Positions 7,951 through 17,278 are shown, counted from the first letter of the stretch. The stretch: 64,000 bases of DNA from an uncultured Collinsella sp. (GCA_934668695.1 CAKUOD010000004.1:1-64000), one strand, 5' to 3'. A program made the numbers and translations. Notes: a model not told the origin generated them from the sequence alone.

Positions 7951-10701
7951 TTATTTGGCGTCGGCCCAGGTTATGCCGGTGCTGGCTTCGGCGATTAGGG
8001 GGACACGGAGGTCTACGACGTGCTCCATGACGTCTTGGACCATGGCGGTCAGGCGCTCGACTTCGCTGACCGGGCACTCAAAGTCCAGTTCGTCGTGTAC
8101 CTGTAGGATCATGTGGGCGGCAAAACCCTCTTCTTCCAGACGGCGGCTCACGCGTGCCATCGCGATCTTGATGATGTCGGCGGCGGTGCCCTGCATGGGG
8201 TGGTTCATGGCCGTGCGCTCGCCAAAGCCACGGAGCTGCGGATTTTTGGCCTTGAGCTCCGGAATATGGCGACGGCGGCCGTACATGGTCTCGGCGTAGC
8301 CCGTCTGCTTGGCACGCGCCACCACGTTGTCGAGGAACGTGCGCACGCCCGGGTAGGCCTCGTAGTAGCGATCGATCATGTCGCGCGCCTCGGCCATCGA
8401 GATGTGCAGCGACTGCGACAGGCCGTAGGCCTGCTGACCATACACGATGCCAAAGTTCACGGCCTTGGCGCGGCTGCGCAGGTCGGGCGTCACCTCGGAC
8501 ACCGGCACGCCAAATACGCGCGCGGCCGTCTCGGCATGGAAGTCCTCGCCCTCGTTGAAGGCGCGCACCAGTTGCTCGTCGCCCGAAAGATGCGCGAGCA
8601 GGCGCAGCTCGATCTGCGAGTAGTCCACCGCCAAAAAGACGCTTCCCTCGCCCGCCGAGAACGCCGTCTTGACGGTACGCCCCAGCTCCGAGCGCGTCGG
8701 AATGTTTTGCAGATTGGGGTCGCTCGAAGACAGGCGCCCCGTCGCGGTGATGGTCTGGTTGTACGTGGTGTGCACACGCCCGTCACCACGGCGCAGCGGA
8801 CCTAGCGTGTCCAGATAGGTCGACTTAATCTTGGACTTCTCACGCCAGTCCAAAATCAGGCGCACGATTTCGTGGTCACGCGCAAGGTCGCTCAGCACCT
8901 TGGCGTTGGTCGAATAGTAGCCGCGCTTGGTCTTTTTTAGGCCCTTGGTCGGAAGCCCCATAACATCAAACAGCACGTGCGAGAGCTGCATGGGGCTGCC
9001 GATGTTAAAGGTCTCGTCGCCTGCCAGGTCACGAATGCTGCGCTCGACCTCGGTGATCTGGGTCGCCAGACCCTCGGACAGGCTGCGCAGCCGATCGGGA
9101 TCCACGAGCATGCCCGCGCGCTCCATCTTGGCAAGTACCGGAACGAGCGGCATCTCGATGCCATCGAACACGTTGGCGGCATTCTCGCGGGCCATGCACT
9201 CGCGCAGCGGTGCGACCAGCGCCAGTGTCAGGGCCGCAGTACGGGCGGCTGGCACCGGAGCGTCCTCGCCGGCACCCTCTGCACCGCGCGCCGCAGGCAG
9301 CGCCATCTGCAGATACGTATCGGCAAGATATGCCTCATCGAACTCGGAGCGATCGGAATCCAGCAGATAGGCAGCGACCACGGTATCGAAGATACGCGTG
9401 GAATCAGCGGACAGCGGGTCTCTGAGCTCGGGCTCGGAAGAATCAATGGGCGAAAGCTCGTGTAGCAGCGCTTTCATATCCGGGCTCGCCACACGGCCCT
9501 CCATAAACAGTCGCGCGAGCACGCCGGCAATCACGCCGTGGACGAAGCTGAAGCCCTCAACCTCAGCCGCCGCACCGCTGTCGCCCTCCTCGAGCGCGAA
9601 CAGGCCCTTGGACGTCGCCAACCACAGCGTGCGCGTCAGCCCAAAGAGCGCGCCCTCTTCCTTGTCGTCGTCCACCACGGCGGCGACCCACTCGCCCGCC
9701 TCGATCGCACGGGCAACCTCGGACGCCACGGCAGCAAGCGCCTCGGCATCGCCGGCAGCGGTGCGCTCAATCGTGGGCATCTCAAACGTGCTAGCAGCGA
9801 CAGCAGCGCCACCCTCGTCACCGATCAGTGCCAAGAAACGGTTCTGCATGGCGGTGATGCCGAGCGCGCCCAGCGCCGCGGAAACCTCATCGGCAGAAAA
9901 CGCCGGGAAAGATGTCGCCTCAAAGTCGAGCTCAACAGGCGCATCGGTGCGGATGGTTGCGACCTTACGGCTCAGCAGGGCATCGTCGATGTGTGCGCGC
10001 AGGTTCTCGCCCATCTTGCCCTTGACCTCGTCGGCATGCGCGATGACTTCGTCCAGGCTGCCGTACTGCGCGATGAGCGCGCTTGCTTTTTTGGGGCCGA
10101 TACCCGGTACGCCGGGAATGTTGTCCGACGTGTCGCCCTTCAGACCATAAAAGTCGGGCACGAGCGCCGGCGTGATGCCGTGATACAGATCGTCCACGCT
10201 CTCGGGCGTCATGATCGCCACGTCGGACAGGCCCTTGCGGGTCGAGACCACGTTGACGTGCTCGGTCACGAGCTGATACATGTCGCGGTCGCCGGTCACC
10301 AGCAGTATGTCGCAGCCGGCCTCCTCACCCAGGCGCGCCATGGTTCCCAGGATATCGTCGCCTTCCCAGCCCTCAGACTGCAGAATCGGCACATTGAGCG
10401 CACCGAGCAGCTCCTTGATCATCGGAAACTGCGCGTGCAAATCGGGGTCCATGGGCGGGCGCTGCGCCTTATACTGCGGCAGCATCTCCATGCGCACGCG
10501 CGGCTTGCCTTTATCAAACGCCACGACCACACCGTCGGGGTTAAAGGCATCGATCATCTTGAGGAACATGTTCAGAAAACCAAAGATCGCGTTGGTGGGG
10601 CGACCGTCCGGCGCGTTCATGGTCGGCGGCACGGCGTGGAAGGCGCGATGCATGAGCGAGTTGCCGTCGATGACGGCAAAGGTACGGCGCTTGTCAGACA
10701 T
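7951..10701 (-). CDS. polA: DNA polymerase I
   Basis: Repair and Okazaki-fragment polymerase of 916 residues. The N-terminal 5'-3' exonuclease/FEN domain begins TFAVIDGNSLMHRAFHA, with VTGDRDMYQLV and the helix-hairpin-helix GVPGIGPKKASALI. The polymerase domain has motif A AVDYSQIELRLLAHLSGD, motif B RSRAKAVNFGIVYGQ and motif C LQVHDELDFE. The middle domain lacks an obvious DxE exonuclease motif (the expected place reads AAVVDDDKEEG), so 3'-5' proofreading is probably absent, as in many Gram-positive Pol I enzymes. The start at 10701 follows GAGG. It is divergent from the aminopeptidase gene. Confidence 0.97.
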   Translation of the reverse strand: MSDKRRTFAVIDGNSLMHRAFHAVPPTMNAPDGRPTNAIFGFLNMFLKMIDAFNPDGVVVAFDKGKPRVRMEMLPQYKAQRPPMDPDLHAQFPMIKELLGALNVPILQSEGWEGDDILGTMARLGEEAGCDILLVTGDRDMYQLVTEHVNVVSTRKGLSDVAIMTPESVDDLYHGITPALVPDFYGLKGDTSDNIPGVPGIGPKKASALIAQYGSLDEVIAHADEVKGKMGENLRAHIDDALLSRKVATIRTDAPVELDFEATSFPAFSADEVSAALGALGITAMQNRFLALIGDEGGAAVAASTFEMPTIERTAAGDAEALAAVASEVARAIEAGEWVAAVVDDDKEEGALFGLTRTLWLATSKGLFALEEGDSGAAAEVEGFSFVHGVIAGVLARLFMEGRVASPDMKALLHELSPIDSSEPELRDPLSADSTRIFDTVVAAYLLDSDRSEFDEAYLADTYLQMALPAARGAEGAGEDAPVPAARTAALTLALVAPLRECMARENAANVFDGIEMPLVPVLAKMERAGMLVDPDRLRSLSEGLATQITEVERSIRDLAGDETFNIGSPMQLSHVLFDVMGLPTKGLKKTKRGYYSTNAKVLSDLARDHEIVRLILDWREKSKIKSTYLDTLGPLRRGDGRVHTTYNQTITATGRLSSSDPNLQNIPTRSELGRTVKTAFSAGEGSVFLAVDYSQIELRLLAHLSGDEQLVRAFNEGEDFHAETAARVFGVPVSEVTPDLRSRAKAVNFGIVYGQQAYGLSQSLHISMAEARDMIDRYYEAYPGVRTFLDNVVARAKQTGYAETMYGRRRHIPELKAKNPQLRGFGERTAMNHPMQGTAADIIKIAMARVSRRLEEEGFAAHMILQVHDELDFECPVSEVERLTAMVQDVMEHVVDLRVPLIAEASTGITWADAK

Positions 10702-10867
10702 ATTGAATACCTCGCTTTGGGCTGGGCACAGTTTGCTCACACCAGTTTACACGCTCCCCGCCCCACGGCCACCGCACATCAGGCTTCCCTGCCGCTGCGG
10801 GCCCGCGCGTGATACGATGGCTCACGGTACATCAACCAGCACGATCGATCCGAAAGGAGCCTGCGTC

Positions 10868-12265
10868 ATGGAGCGTCCCTGCGCATGGAAAAAGTACACG
10901 CCACAGCAAATCGAGGAGCTCGAGGAGCTTTGCCGCGGCTATAAGCAGTTTTTGAGCGAGAACAAGACCGAGCGCCTGTGCGTCAAGACCGGCATCAAGA
11001 TGGCCGAGGAGGCGGGATACGTCGACTTGGAGACCGTGATTGCCGAGGGTCGCGAGCTCAAGGCAGGCGACAAGGTGTACGCCGCCAACCACGGCAAGGA
11101 CCTTATGCTCGTCAACCTTGGCACCGCCCCGCTCGAGCAGGGCTTTAACATCCTGGGCGCCCACGTGGACTCGCCGCGTCTGGACCTTAAGCAGAATCCC
11201 GCCTTCGAGGCCGGCGACATGGCCTACCTCGACACGCACTACTATGGCGGCGTCAAGAGCTACCACTGGGTGGCCTCCCCGCTCGCGCTCGTGGGCGTCA
11301 TCTGCAAAAAGGACGGCACCACCGTCGACATCAACATCGGCGACAAGGCGGACGACCCGGTCTTTACCATCTCCGACCTGCTGATCCACCTCTCGAGCGA
11401 GCAGATGTCCAAGCCCGCCAAGGACGCCGTCGACGCCGAGATCCTCGACGTGATCGTGGGCGGCCGCCCCGTCAAGTTTGACGAGGACGACAAGGATGCC
11501 CCCAAGGAGCCCGTCAAGCAGATGTTCCTGGATATCCTCAAGGAGCAGTACGACGTCGAGGAGGAGGACTTCCTCTCCGCCGAGATCGAGGTCGTGCCCG
11601 CCGGCCCGGCCCGCGACATGGGCCTCGACCGCTCCATGATCTTGGGCTATGGCCACGACGACCGCGTCTGCGCCTACCCCTCCATGCTCGCCCAGATCGA
11701 CGTCGCCAACGTGAAGCGCACGAGCATCACGCTCATCGTCGACAAGGAGGAAATCGGTTCCGTGGGCGCCACCGGCATGACGAGCCGCTTCTTCGAGAAC
11801 ACCGTCGCCGAGATCATGACGCTCGCCGGCGAGGACAACCCGCTGGCCCTGCGCCGCGCACTCGCCCGCAGCCGCATGCTCTCCTCCGACGTGTCCGCCG
11901 GCTTTGACCCGGGCTACGCCGGCAAGTTCGAGACCAAGAACGCGGCCTTCATGGGTCGCGGCCTGTGCTTTAACAAGTACACGGGCAGCCGCGGCAAGGG
12001 CGGCTCCAACGACGCCGATGCCGAGTACGTGGCCCTCGTCCGCGACATCATGGACGAGGCTGGCGTGGACTTCCAGACCTGCGAGCTCGGCCGCGTCAAC
12101 GCGGGCGGCGGCGGCACCATCGCCTACATCATGGCCAAGTACGGCATGAACGTCATCGACTCCGGCGTTGCCGTCCTGTCCATGCACGCCCTGTGGGAGG
12201 TCGCCAACAAGGCCGACATCTACGAGGCATATCGCGGCTACAAAGCCTTCCTCGAGCGCGCCTAA
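10868..12265 (+). CDS. M18 family zinc aminopeptidase
   Basis: Cytosolic metallo-aminopeptidase of 465 residues, related to aspartyl aminopeptidase. Seen are the metal-binding GAHVDSPRLDLKQ block near 100, VDKEEIGSVGATGM near 295 with the catalytic Glu pair, and a C-terminal AGGGGTIAYIMAKYGMNVIDSGV block followed by the metal-binding His in SMHALWE. AAAGGAG lies 10 bases before the ATG. Peptide specificity cannot be read from sequence; the family prefers acidic or broad N-termini. An imperfect palindrome lies after the stop. Confidence 0.92.
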   Translation: MERPCAWKKYTPQQIEELEELCRGYKQFLSENKTERLCVKTGIKMAEEAGYVDLETVIAEGRELKAGDKVYAANHGKDLMLVNLGTAPLEQGFNILGAHVDSPRLDLKQNPAFEAGDMAYLDTHYYGGVKSYHWVASPLALVGVICKKDGTTVDINIGDKADDPVFTISDLLIHLSSEQMSKPAKDAVDAEILDVIVGGRPVKFDEDDKDAPKEPVKQMFLDILKEQYDVEEEDFLSAEIEVVPAGPARDMGLDRSMILGYGHDDRVCAYPSMLAQIDVANVKRTSITLIVDKEEIGSVGATGMTSRFFENTVAEIMTLAGEDNPLALRRALARSRMLSSDVSAGFDPGYAGKFETKNAAFMGRGLCFNKYTGSRGKGGSNDADAEYVALVRDIMDEAGVDFQTCELGRVNAGGGGTIAYIMAKYGMNVIDSGVAVLSMHALWEVANKADIYEAYRGYKAFLERA

Positions 12266-12282
12266 CCAACCCTTCATCAGTT

Positions 12283-12341
12283 GTGGTGAAATACGGACTA
12301 AACTGGCCCATAACCGGCCAAAACAGACCGTATTCCACCGC
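12283..12341. repeat. Imperfect 26-base inverted repeat after the aminopeptidase gene
   Basis: GTGGTGAAATACGG (from 12283) and CCGTATTCCACCGC (to 12341) form the outer stem and ACTGGCC/GGCCAAAA the inner part, with about five mismatches between. It fills most of the 103-base gap to yaaA and may act as a terminator. Confidence 0.5.
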
Positions 12342-12368
12342 AACTTCCTTTTTGGCAGAGGAGAGTCC

Positions 12369-13178
12369 ATGCTGCAGGTCATCATTTCGCCCGCCAAGCA
12401 GATGCGCGCGGCCAGGGATGCTTTTGAAGTCCTGGGCATTCCACCTTTTGTGCACGAGACGGCTCGCCTCCACCGCGCACTGCTAGATATCGAACAGAAT
12501 GAAGGCAGCAGCGGTCTGCAGGCGCTATGGAACGTGAGTGACAAACTGCTGGGGCCTTGCCTCAACACCCTGCATGAGTTCGGGCCCATCTTGGGAAACG
12601 GCGATCTCGACAATCCCGCACTCGCCCGTCACCTCTCCCCTGCCGTCATGTCCTATCACGGCATTCAATACCAGAGCATGGCGCCCGAGGTGATGGATTC
12701 CGCACAGCTCGCATGGCTGCAAGACCATCTGTGGATCCTCTCGGGCCTTTACGGATGCGTACGCCCCTTTCATGCCGTCGAACCGTATCGGCTGGAAATG
12801 GGCGCGAAGCTCGCCGTTGACGATGCCCCAGACCTCTACGCGTTTTGGAGCGACAAGCTCGCGCAGGCTATCGCCCCGGCAGGCTCAAACACCACGATCG
12901 TCAACCTCGCCAGCGTAGAGTATGCCAAAGCCGTTCTGCCCCATCTCGCGGGCGACGCCACGGCCGTCACATGCCTTTTTGGCGAGGGTATCCGCAACGG
13001 GAAGCCCATCCAACGGTCGACCGCCAGCAAAAAGGCGCGCGGTTCCATGGTGCGGTGGATGGCAGAAAACGAGCTCGAGGATGCAAGCGGACTTACCGCA
13101 TTCAACATCGGCTATCGTCACATCCCCGAGCTTTCAGACGAAAACACCCTGGTTTTCATGAACGTGCAGGCACAATAG
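12369..13178 (+). CDS. yaaA: Peroxide stress protein YaaA (UPF0246)
   Basis: DUF328/UPF0246 protein of 269 residues. The E. coli member limits intracellular free iron during peroxide stress and binds DNA. Visible family blocks are MLQVIISPAKQM at the N-terminus, PAVMSYHGIQYQ, LSGLYGCVRPFHAVEPYRLEMG near 130-150, and the C-terminal KKARGSMVRWM and FNIGYRH. GAGGAGA precedes the ATG. It converges with the one-TM protein that follows. The molecular activity is not visible from sequence alone. Confidence 0.92.
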   Translation: MLQVIISPAKQMRAARDAFEVLGIPPFVHETARLHRALLDIEQNEGSSGLQALWNVSDKLLGPCLNTLHEFGPILGNGDLDNPALARHLSPAVMSYHGIQYQSMAPEVMDSAQLAWLQDHLWILSGLYGCVRPFHAVEPYRLEMGAKLAVDDAPDLYAFWSDKLAQAIAPAGSNTTIVNLASVEYAKAVLPHLAGDATAVTCLFGEGIRNGKPIQRSTASKKARGSMVRWMAENELEDASGLTAFNIGYRHIPELSDENTLVFMNVQAQ

Positions 13179-13201
13179 GCCCGCCGTTTCCACCCCCCCC
13201 G

Positions 13202-13717
13202 TTACTCCGCCAAGCCATCGGCCTTTACAATCTCGCTCGTCGAGCCATCTTGGTAGGTAATCTTGACATGCTCCACCTCGGACACCTTGACGCCCAACGG
13301 GGGCTCCAGGCGCCATTCCGTCAGGGCGATATCCATCGTCGTGGGCACATCCCCTTGATCTTTGAGTTCGACCAACAGCGTCTTAAGCGACGCATCGAAG
13401 GTCACGCGCTCGATCTCTTCACCAGGAATGGAACCGCCGCTCAGCTGCAGCTGGACAAATCCATCGCGCGGATACCAATAGTCGCCCGGCGCGGCAACGG
13501 TATTGCCGCCAGAGACCTTCATCGTCATAATCGGTAGGCTATCATCAGCCTCGAACTCCCATGCAACGCCGCCGCGACCACCAAACGTCCAGATAAAAAA
13601 GGCAATCACCAGCACGGCAAGCACCGCAAAACCAATCGCGACAAGGCCATGGTGCGCACGGCTTTCCTCGGCCGATACATCCCATTGCGTCTCTCGATAC
13701 AGATGCTTGTCTTCCAT
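13202..13717 (-). CDS. Unidentified single-pass membrane protein
   Basis: A 171-residue protein with a charged N-terminal cytoplasmic part, one hydrophobic span (about residues 27-47, GLVAIGFAVLAVLVIAFFIWTF) and a beta-rich extracellular part with several aromatic residues. GGGGAGG sits close to the ATG at 13717. I do not recognise the family. It lies divergently next to the TPP riboswitch of thiC and converges on yaaA; context does not suggest a function. Confidence 0.75.
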   Translation of the reverse strand: MEDKHLYRETQWDVSAEESRAHHGLVAIGFAVLAVLVIAFFIWTFGGRGGVAWEFEADDSLPIMTMKVSGGNTVAAPGDYWYPRDGFVQLQLSGGSIPGEEIERVTFDASLKTLLVELKDQGDVPTTMDIALTEWRLEPPLGVKVSEVEHVKITYQDGSTSEIVKADGLAE

Positions 13718-13785
13718 GTTCGCCTCCCCACAGGCACGCTCGTTGGCCCAATCGTACCCATTCAGGCTATACTTGAGCCCATGAC

Positions 13786-13880
13786 ATAACGGGGAGCTTG
13801 CAGGACAAGACGGCAGGCTGAGACTGGGCGCGCCCGCCCTGACCCGCAAACCTGATATGGGTAATGCCAACGAAGGGAGC
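13786..13880 (+). promoter_or_regulatory. TPP riboswitch (THI element)
   Basis: The conserved order is present: ACGGGGAGC, then GGCTGAGACTGGGC, GACCCGCAAACCTGATATGGGTAATGCCA (given in parts), CG and AAGGGAG. The CTGAGA and ACCTGAT...GGGTAATGCCA blocks are the thiamine pyrophosphate pocket. The AAGGGAG at the 3' end is the ribosome site of thiC, so control is probably by hiding the ribosome site when TPP is bound. Confidence 0.95.
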
Positions 13881-13887
13881 CGTGCCA

Positions 13888-15222
13888 ATGAGCACACAGA
13901 CCGAGCCCAAGCTCGTCACGCAAATCGACTTCGCCCGCGCCGGGCAGATCACACCGCAGATGAAGGAGGTTGCCGAGCGCGAGCATCGCGACCCTGAGTA
14001 CATCCGTGAGCGTGTGGCCGACGGCCGCATCGCCATTCCCGCCAACATCGTGCATATCAAAAAGGGCATGCGCGCCTTTGGTGTCGGCGAGGGGCTGTCC
14101 ACCAAGGTCAATGTAAACCTGGGCATCTCGGGCGATAAAGCCGATGCCGCCGAGGAATGGAAGAAGGTCAAGATCGCCGAGGACTACGGCGCCGACGCCA
14201 TCATGGACCTCTCCAACTCGGGCAAGACGCGCCAGTTCCGCCAGCAGCTCATCGACGAAACGCCACTCATGGTGGGCACCGTCCCCATGTACGACGCCAT
14301 CGGCTACATGGAAAAGCCGCTGGTCAAGCTTACCAAAGACGACCTGTTCGAGGTCGTGCGCGCGCATGCCGAGGACGGCGTGGACTTTATGACCATCCAC
14401 TGCGGCATCAACAAGTCAGTCACCAAGACCTTTAAGGAGACCGGCCGCCTGATGAACATCGTCAGCCGCGGCGGCTCGCTGCTGTTTGGCTGGATGGAGG
14501 TCACCGGCAACGAAAACCCCTTCTACGAGTACTTTGACGAGCTGCTCGAGATTTGCCACGAGTACGACGTGACGATTTCGCTCGGAGACTCCTGCCGCCC
14601 GGGCTGCCTCTACGACTCCAACGACGCCACCGAGACCGCTGAGATGATCGAGCTGGGCAAGCTGTGCAAGCGCGCTTGGGCCGCCGGCGTCCAGGTCATG
14701 GTCGAGGGACCGGGTCACATGGCGCTCGACGAGATCGCCGCCAACATGAAACTGCAGAAGCGCCTGTGCCACAATGCCCCGTTCTATGTGCTCGGGCCGC
14801 TAGTGACCGATATCGGCGTGGGTTACGACCACATCACCGCTGCCATCGGTGGCGCCATCTCCGCGAGCTCCGGCGCCGACTTCCTGTGCTATGTGACGCC
14901 GGCCGAGCACCTGTGTTTGCCCAACGCCCAGGACGTGCTCGATGGCCTCATGGCCACCAAGATTGCCGCGCACGCCGCCGATATCGCCAAGAAGGTGCCG
15001 CACGCCCGCGACATGGACGACAAGATGGGCCAGGCACGCCGCAAGCTCGACTGGGATGCCATGTGGAAGTGTGCTCTCGACCCGGTCACCGGCAAGAAAC
15101 GCTACGAAGAATCCCCCGCCGCCACCGAGGGCACCTGCACCATGTGCGGCAAGATGTGCGCCGTCCGCACCGTTAACAAGGTGTTCGAAGGCACGACGAT
15201 CGACCTCGGCATGGAGGACTAA
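13888..15222 (+). CDS. thiC: Phosphomethylpyrimidine synthase
   Basis: Radical-SAM enzyme that converts aminoimidazole ribotide to HMP phosphate, the pyrimidine half of thiamine. The 444-residue length fits the short form of ThiC without the N-terminal extension. Seen are NVNLGISGD, MDLSNSGKTR, GTVPMYDA, the EGPGHMALDEI block near 270, and a C-terminal Cys cluster CTMCGKMC that holds the [4Fe-4S] cluster. The start follows the riboswitch-embedded AAGGGAG. thiD, the next step in the pathway, lies 178 bases downstream. Confidence 0.97.
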   Translation: MSTQTEPKLVTQIDFARAGQITPQMKEVAEREHRDPEYIRERVADGRIAIPANIVHIKKGMRAFGVGEGLSTKVNVNLGISGDKADAAEEWKKVKIAEDYGADAIMDLSNSGKTRQFRQQLIDETPLMVGTVPMYDAIGYMEKPLVKLTKDDLFEVVRAHAEDGVDFMTIHCGINKSVTKTFKETGRLMNIVSRGGSLLFGWMEVTGNENPFYEYFDELLEICHEYDVTISLGDSCRPGCLYDSNDATETAEMIELGKLCKRAWAAGVQVMVEGPGHMALDEIAANMKLQKRLCHNAPFYVLGPLVTDIGVGYDHITAAIGGAISASSGADFLCYVTPAEHLCLPNAQDVLDGLMATKIAAHAADIAKKVPHARDMDDKMGQARRKLDWDAMWKCALDPVTGKKRYEESPAATEGTCTMCGKMCAVRTVNKVFEGTTIDLGMED

Positions 15223-15259
15223 CGCGTCACCGGAGCAACAATCGGTAACATGGTGTTCG

Positions 15260-15354
15260 TCAATTGTTGACGTGCGAACATTTGCTTACATTTGCGTAAA
15301 GATTGCATCGCCCGCCCGGGTTCGACATAGAGTCGGCCCGGGCATCTTTATAAT
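15260..15354 (+). promoter_or_regulatory. Region between thiC and thiD with a terminator-like hairpin and possible promoters
   Basis: GCCCGGG (15314-15320) pairs with CCCGGGC (15337-15343), with extra pairing TTCGA/TCGG inside, followed by ATCTTTA. Upstream, TTGTTG and TACATT are 17 bases apart (start near 15264), and a perfect TATAAT sits at 15349-15354. thiD may therefore have its own promoter; the hairpin would end the thiC transcript. Confidence 0.4.
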
Positions 15355-15400
15355 GCTGGTTTAAAGACCCATTTGATTCCGACCGAACAAGGGAGCAAAC

Positions 15401-16231
15401 ATGGATCGCAGTAAGGTACCTGCCGTCCTGTCCATCGCAGGATCCGATTCCAGCGGTGGCGCCGGCATTCAGGCCGACATCAAGACCATCACGGCGCACC
15501 GCCTGTATGCCGAGACGGCCATCACCGCCATCACCGCACAAAACACGCTCGGTGTCACCGCCGTGCAGAATATCTCCCCTGATATCGTCGCTGCGCAGAT
15601 CGACGCCGTATTTGACGATATCCGCCCCAGCGCCGTCAAGATCGGCATGGTTTCCTCTGCCGAGATTATCGAGGTTATCGCCGACCGCCTGAGCGCCTGG
15701 AACGCGACAAACGTGGTCGTCGACCCCGTCATGGTAGCCACCTCGGGCGCACGGCTGATTGCCGAAGATGCCGGCGAGGCGCTCACCCGCCGCCTGTTCC
15801 CACTAGCAACCGTCATCACGCCCAATATTCCCGAGGCCATAGCCCTGCTCGACTACGAGGTCGACTCCGAGCGCACACAGCAAAATGCTGCCATGCTCCT
15901 CACCCGCCGCTTTAGTTGCGCATCCCTCGTTAAGGGTGGGCATCTTGTCAACGAGGCCAACGATGTATTGGCCGAACCCGCGCCACTCGATGACGAGGGC
16001 AACCATATGGGCGATCCGCTCACCACGTGGTTCCGCCACAAGCGCATCGAGACCGACAACACGCACGGCACCGGCTGCACGCTCTCGTCCGCCATCGCCT
16101 GCGCGCTGGCCCAGGGCATGGATCTTACCGACGCCGTCAACGCCGGCAAGGCCTACCTAACCGGCGCTCTCGCCGCCGGCTTTGACATGGGCAAAGGCTC
16201 CGGCCCCGTCAACCACATGTGGCAGTATTAA
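15401..16231 (+). CDS. thiD: Hydroxymethylpyrimidine/phosphomethylpyrimidine kinase
   Basis: Phosphorylates HMP and HMP-P to HMP-PP for thiamine synthesis. The 276-residue ribokinase-fold protein has the substrate block SIAGSDSSGGAGIQADIKT at residues 11-29, VVDPVMVATSGARLI near 107, SLVKGGH, and the catalytic anion-hole DNTHGTGCTLSSAIA near 223-237. AAGGGAG precedes the ATG. It follows thiC, and together they cover the HMP branch; the thiazole-branch genes are not in this window. Confidence 0.96.
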   Translation: MDRSKVPAVLSIAGSDSSGGAGIQADIKTITAHRLYAETAITAITAQNTLGVTAVQNISPDIVAAQIDAVFDDIRPSAVKIGMVSSAEIIEVIADRLSAWNATNVVVDPVMVATSGARLIAEDAGEALTRRLFPLATVITPNIPEAIALLDYEVDSERTQQNAAMLLTRRFSCASLVKGGHLVNEANDVLAEPAPLDDEGNHMGDPLTTWFRHKRIETDNTHGTGCTLSSAIACALAQGMDLTDAVNAGKAYLTGALAAGFDMGKGSGPVNHMWQY

Positions 16232-16247
16232 GATTCGCAGCCCAAAA

Positions 16248-16280
16248 CCGCCGCAAAGGGGACAGGCACCTTTGCGGCGG
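16248..16280 (+). terminator. Hairpin after thiD
   Basis: CCGCCGCAAAGG (16248-16259) pairs perfectly with 16269-16280, 17 bases after the thiD stop. No U tract follows (CTCCC), so termination may be incomplete. Confidence 0.6.
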
Positions 16281-16292
16281 CTCCCACAAACA

Positions 16293-16509
16293 TCTCGATC
16301 TGTAACAGTTAGAGCCCATTTTTCAGCCCACCTGTTATAGATCGAGACATTCAAATTCCACTGAGAAGATAGTCTTGATCTGTAACAGTAACCTCGGCTA
16401 AATCGACCCTAGATGTTACAGATCGAGACAAACGACCGATATCGACCTTAATAATCTCAATCTGTAACATCTAGCCCGTTTTCGGCCTTACAGCTGTTAC
16501 AGATCAAGA
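16293..16509. repeat. Array of three related hairpins (GATCTGTAACA repeats)
   Basis: Three inverted repeats with nearly the same arms recur every 79-83 bases. The first is 16293-16308 with 16332-16347, the second 16372-16387 with 16414-16429, the third 16455-16469 with 16495-16509. Each has a left arm containing ATCTGTAACA and a right arm containing TGTTA(C/T)AGATC. The loops differ. The array is bracketed by two ordinary hairpins (16248-16280 and 16524-16555) and lies between two convergent genes. It resembles REP/BIME-type elements; it is not a CRISPR, because the repeats are self-inverted. Confidence 0.75.
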
Positions 16510-16523
16510 CAAATCAACGAAAC

Positions 16524-16556
16524 AAGCCACCACAAGGGTACCTTTGTGGTGGCTTT
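16524..16556. terminator. Hairpin between the repeat array and the GDSL hydrolase
   Basis: AAGCCACCACAA...GG (16524-16537) pairs with CC...TTTGTGGTGGCTT (16541-16555) with one bulge. It lies nine bases after the stop of the minus-strand hydrolase and probably ends its transcript. Confidence 0.65.
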
Positions 16557-16564
16557 GGGTCGCG

Positions 16565-17224
16565 CTACTCACCGAGCATCTCTTTGAGCTTGGCTGCCAC
16601 GGCGTGACCCAGGCTCTCGTGGCTTTCGGGCATCATATGCAGATAGTCGATATCGCCCGGCTCGGCAAACTCAGCGGCATTCAAAAAGTCGCAGCCAAAC
16701 TGCTCGGCCACGTGCGCATAGTACTCGCCAAAATGCTCCGAGGCCTCAACGGAATGCTCGTCAAAGTCGGTCATATACACATCGGCGATCTGCGGCTTGA
16801 TCTTGATAGGAGCCATCAGCAGGATGCGCGGGCAAGGCGCAGCGTCGGTCCACGGAAACGCGCGGACGGCGCGAATCAGCGCCATGGCGCCACGGGCGAT
16901 ATCGGAAGCTGTCACGTTAAAGACCGTCTTACAGTCGTTGGTGCCCAGCATGATCACAATGGCGTCCAGCGGCTTATGAGCCTCGAGCAGCATCGGAAGC
17001 GCGCGAATGCCGTTGAGGTTGGTGTCCAGATGGCACATGTCGTCGCGTACCGTCGTGCGGCCGTTGAGGCCTTCCTCAATCACATGCCAGCCCTCACCCA
17101 GGTCACGCTGTACCACACCGCACCAGCGCACATCCTGCGCATAGCGCACTGCGGTGCCGTCGCGCATACCAGCCGGATCATAGCCATAGGTGTTGCTGTC
17201 ACCAAAGCACAGAACGTTTTTCAT
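16565..17224 (-). CDS. SGNH/GDSL-family hydrolase
   Basis: A 219-residue serine esterase or lipase of the SGNH fold. Block I is VLCFGDSNTYGYDP with the nucleophile Ser10, block II Gly lies in EGLNGRTT, block III is LGTNDCK (Asn), and the C-terminal block V is DYLHMMPESH with a His in the usual DxxH place (read here as DYLH or the later ESHESLGH). No signal peptide, so cytosolic; similar proteins act as acyl-CoA thioesterases or carbohydrate esterases. GAGGAG lies upstream. The substrate is unknown. Confidence 0.88.
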   Translation of the reverse strand: MKNVLCFGDSNTYGYDPAGMRDGTAVRYAQDVRWCGVVQRDLGEGWHVIEEGLNGRTTVRDDMCHLDTNLNGIRALPMLLEAHKPLDAIVIMLGTNDCKTVFNVTASDIARGAMALIRAVRAFPWTDAAPCPRILLMAPIKIKPQIADVYMTDFDEHSVEASEHFGEYYAHVAEQFGCDFLNAAEFAEPGDIDYLHMMPESHESLGHAVAAKLKEMLGE

Positions 17225-17243
17225 CTTGAGCTCCTCATTCAGT

Positions 17244-17278
17244 AAAAAGCCGACGGGGGCAACCCCTCCCGTCGGCTT
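17244..17278 (-). terminator. Terminator after the PARG-like gene
   Basis: On the minus strand AAGCCGACGGG pairs with CCCGTCGGCTT and is followed by TTTAC (run of five T including the stem end), 25 bases after the stop at 17303. Confidence 0.8.

Noticed and set aside
16293..16509. CRISPR array
   Set aside because: Repeats are self-complementary with loops of different length, only three copies, no conserved direct repeat plus spacer pattern and no cas genes.
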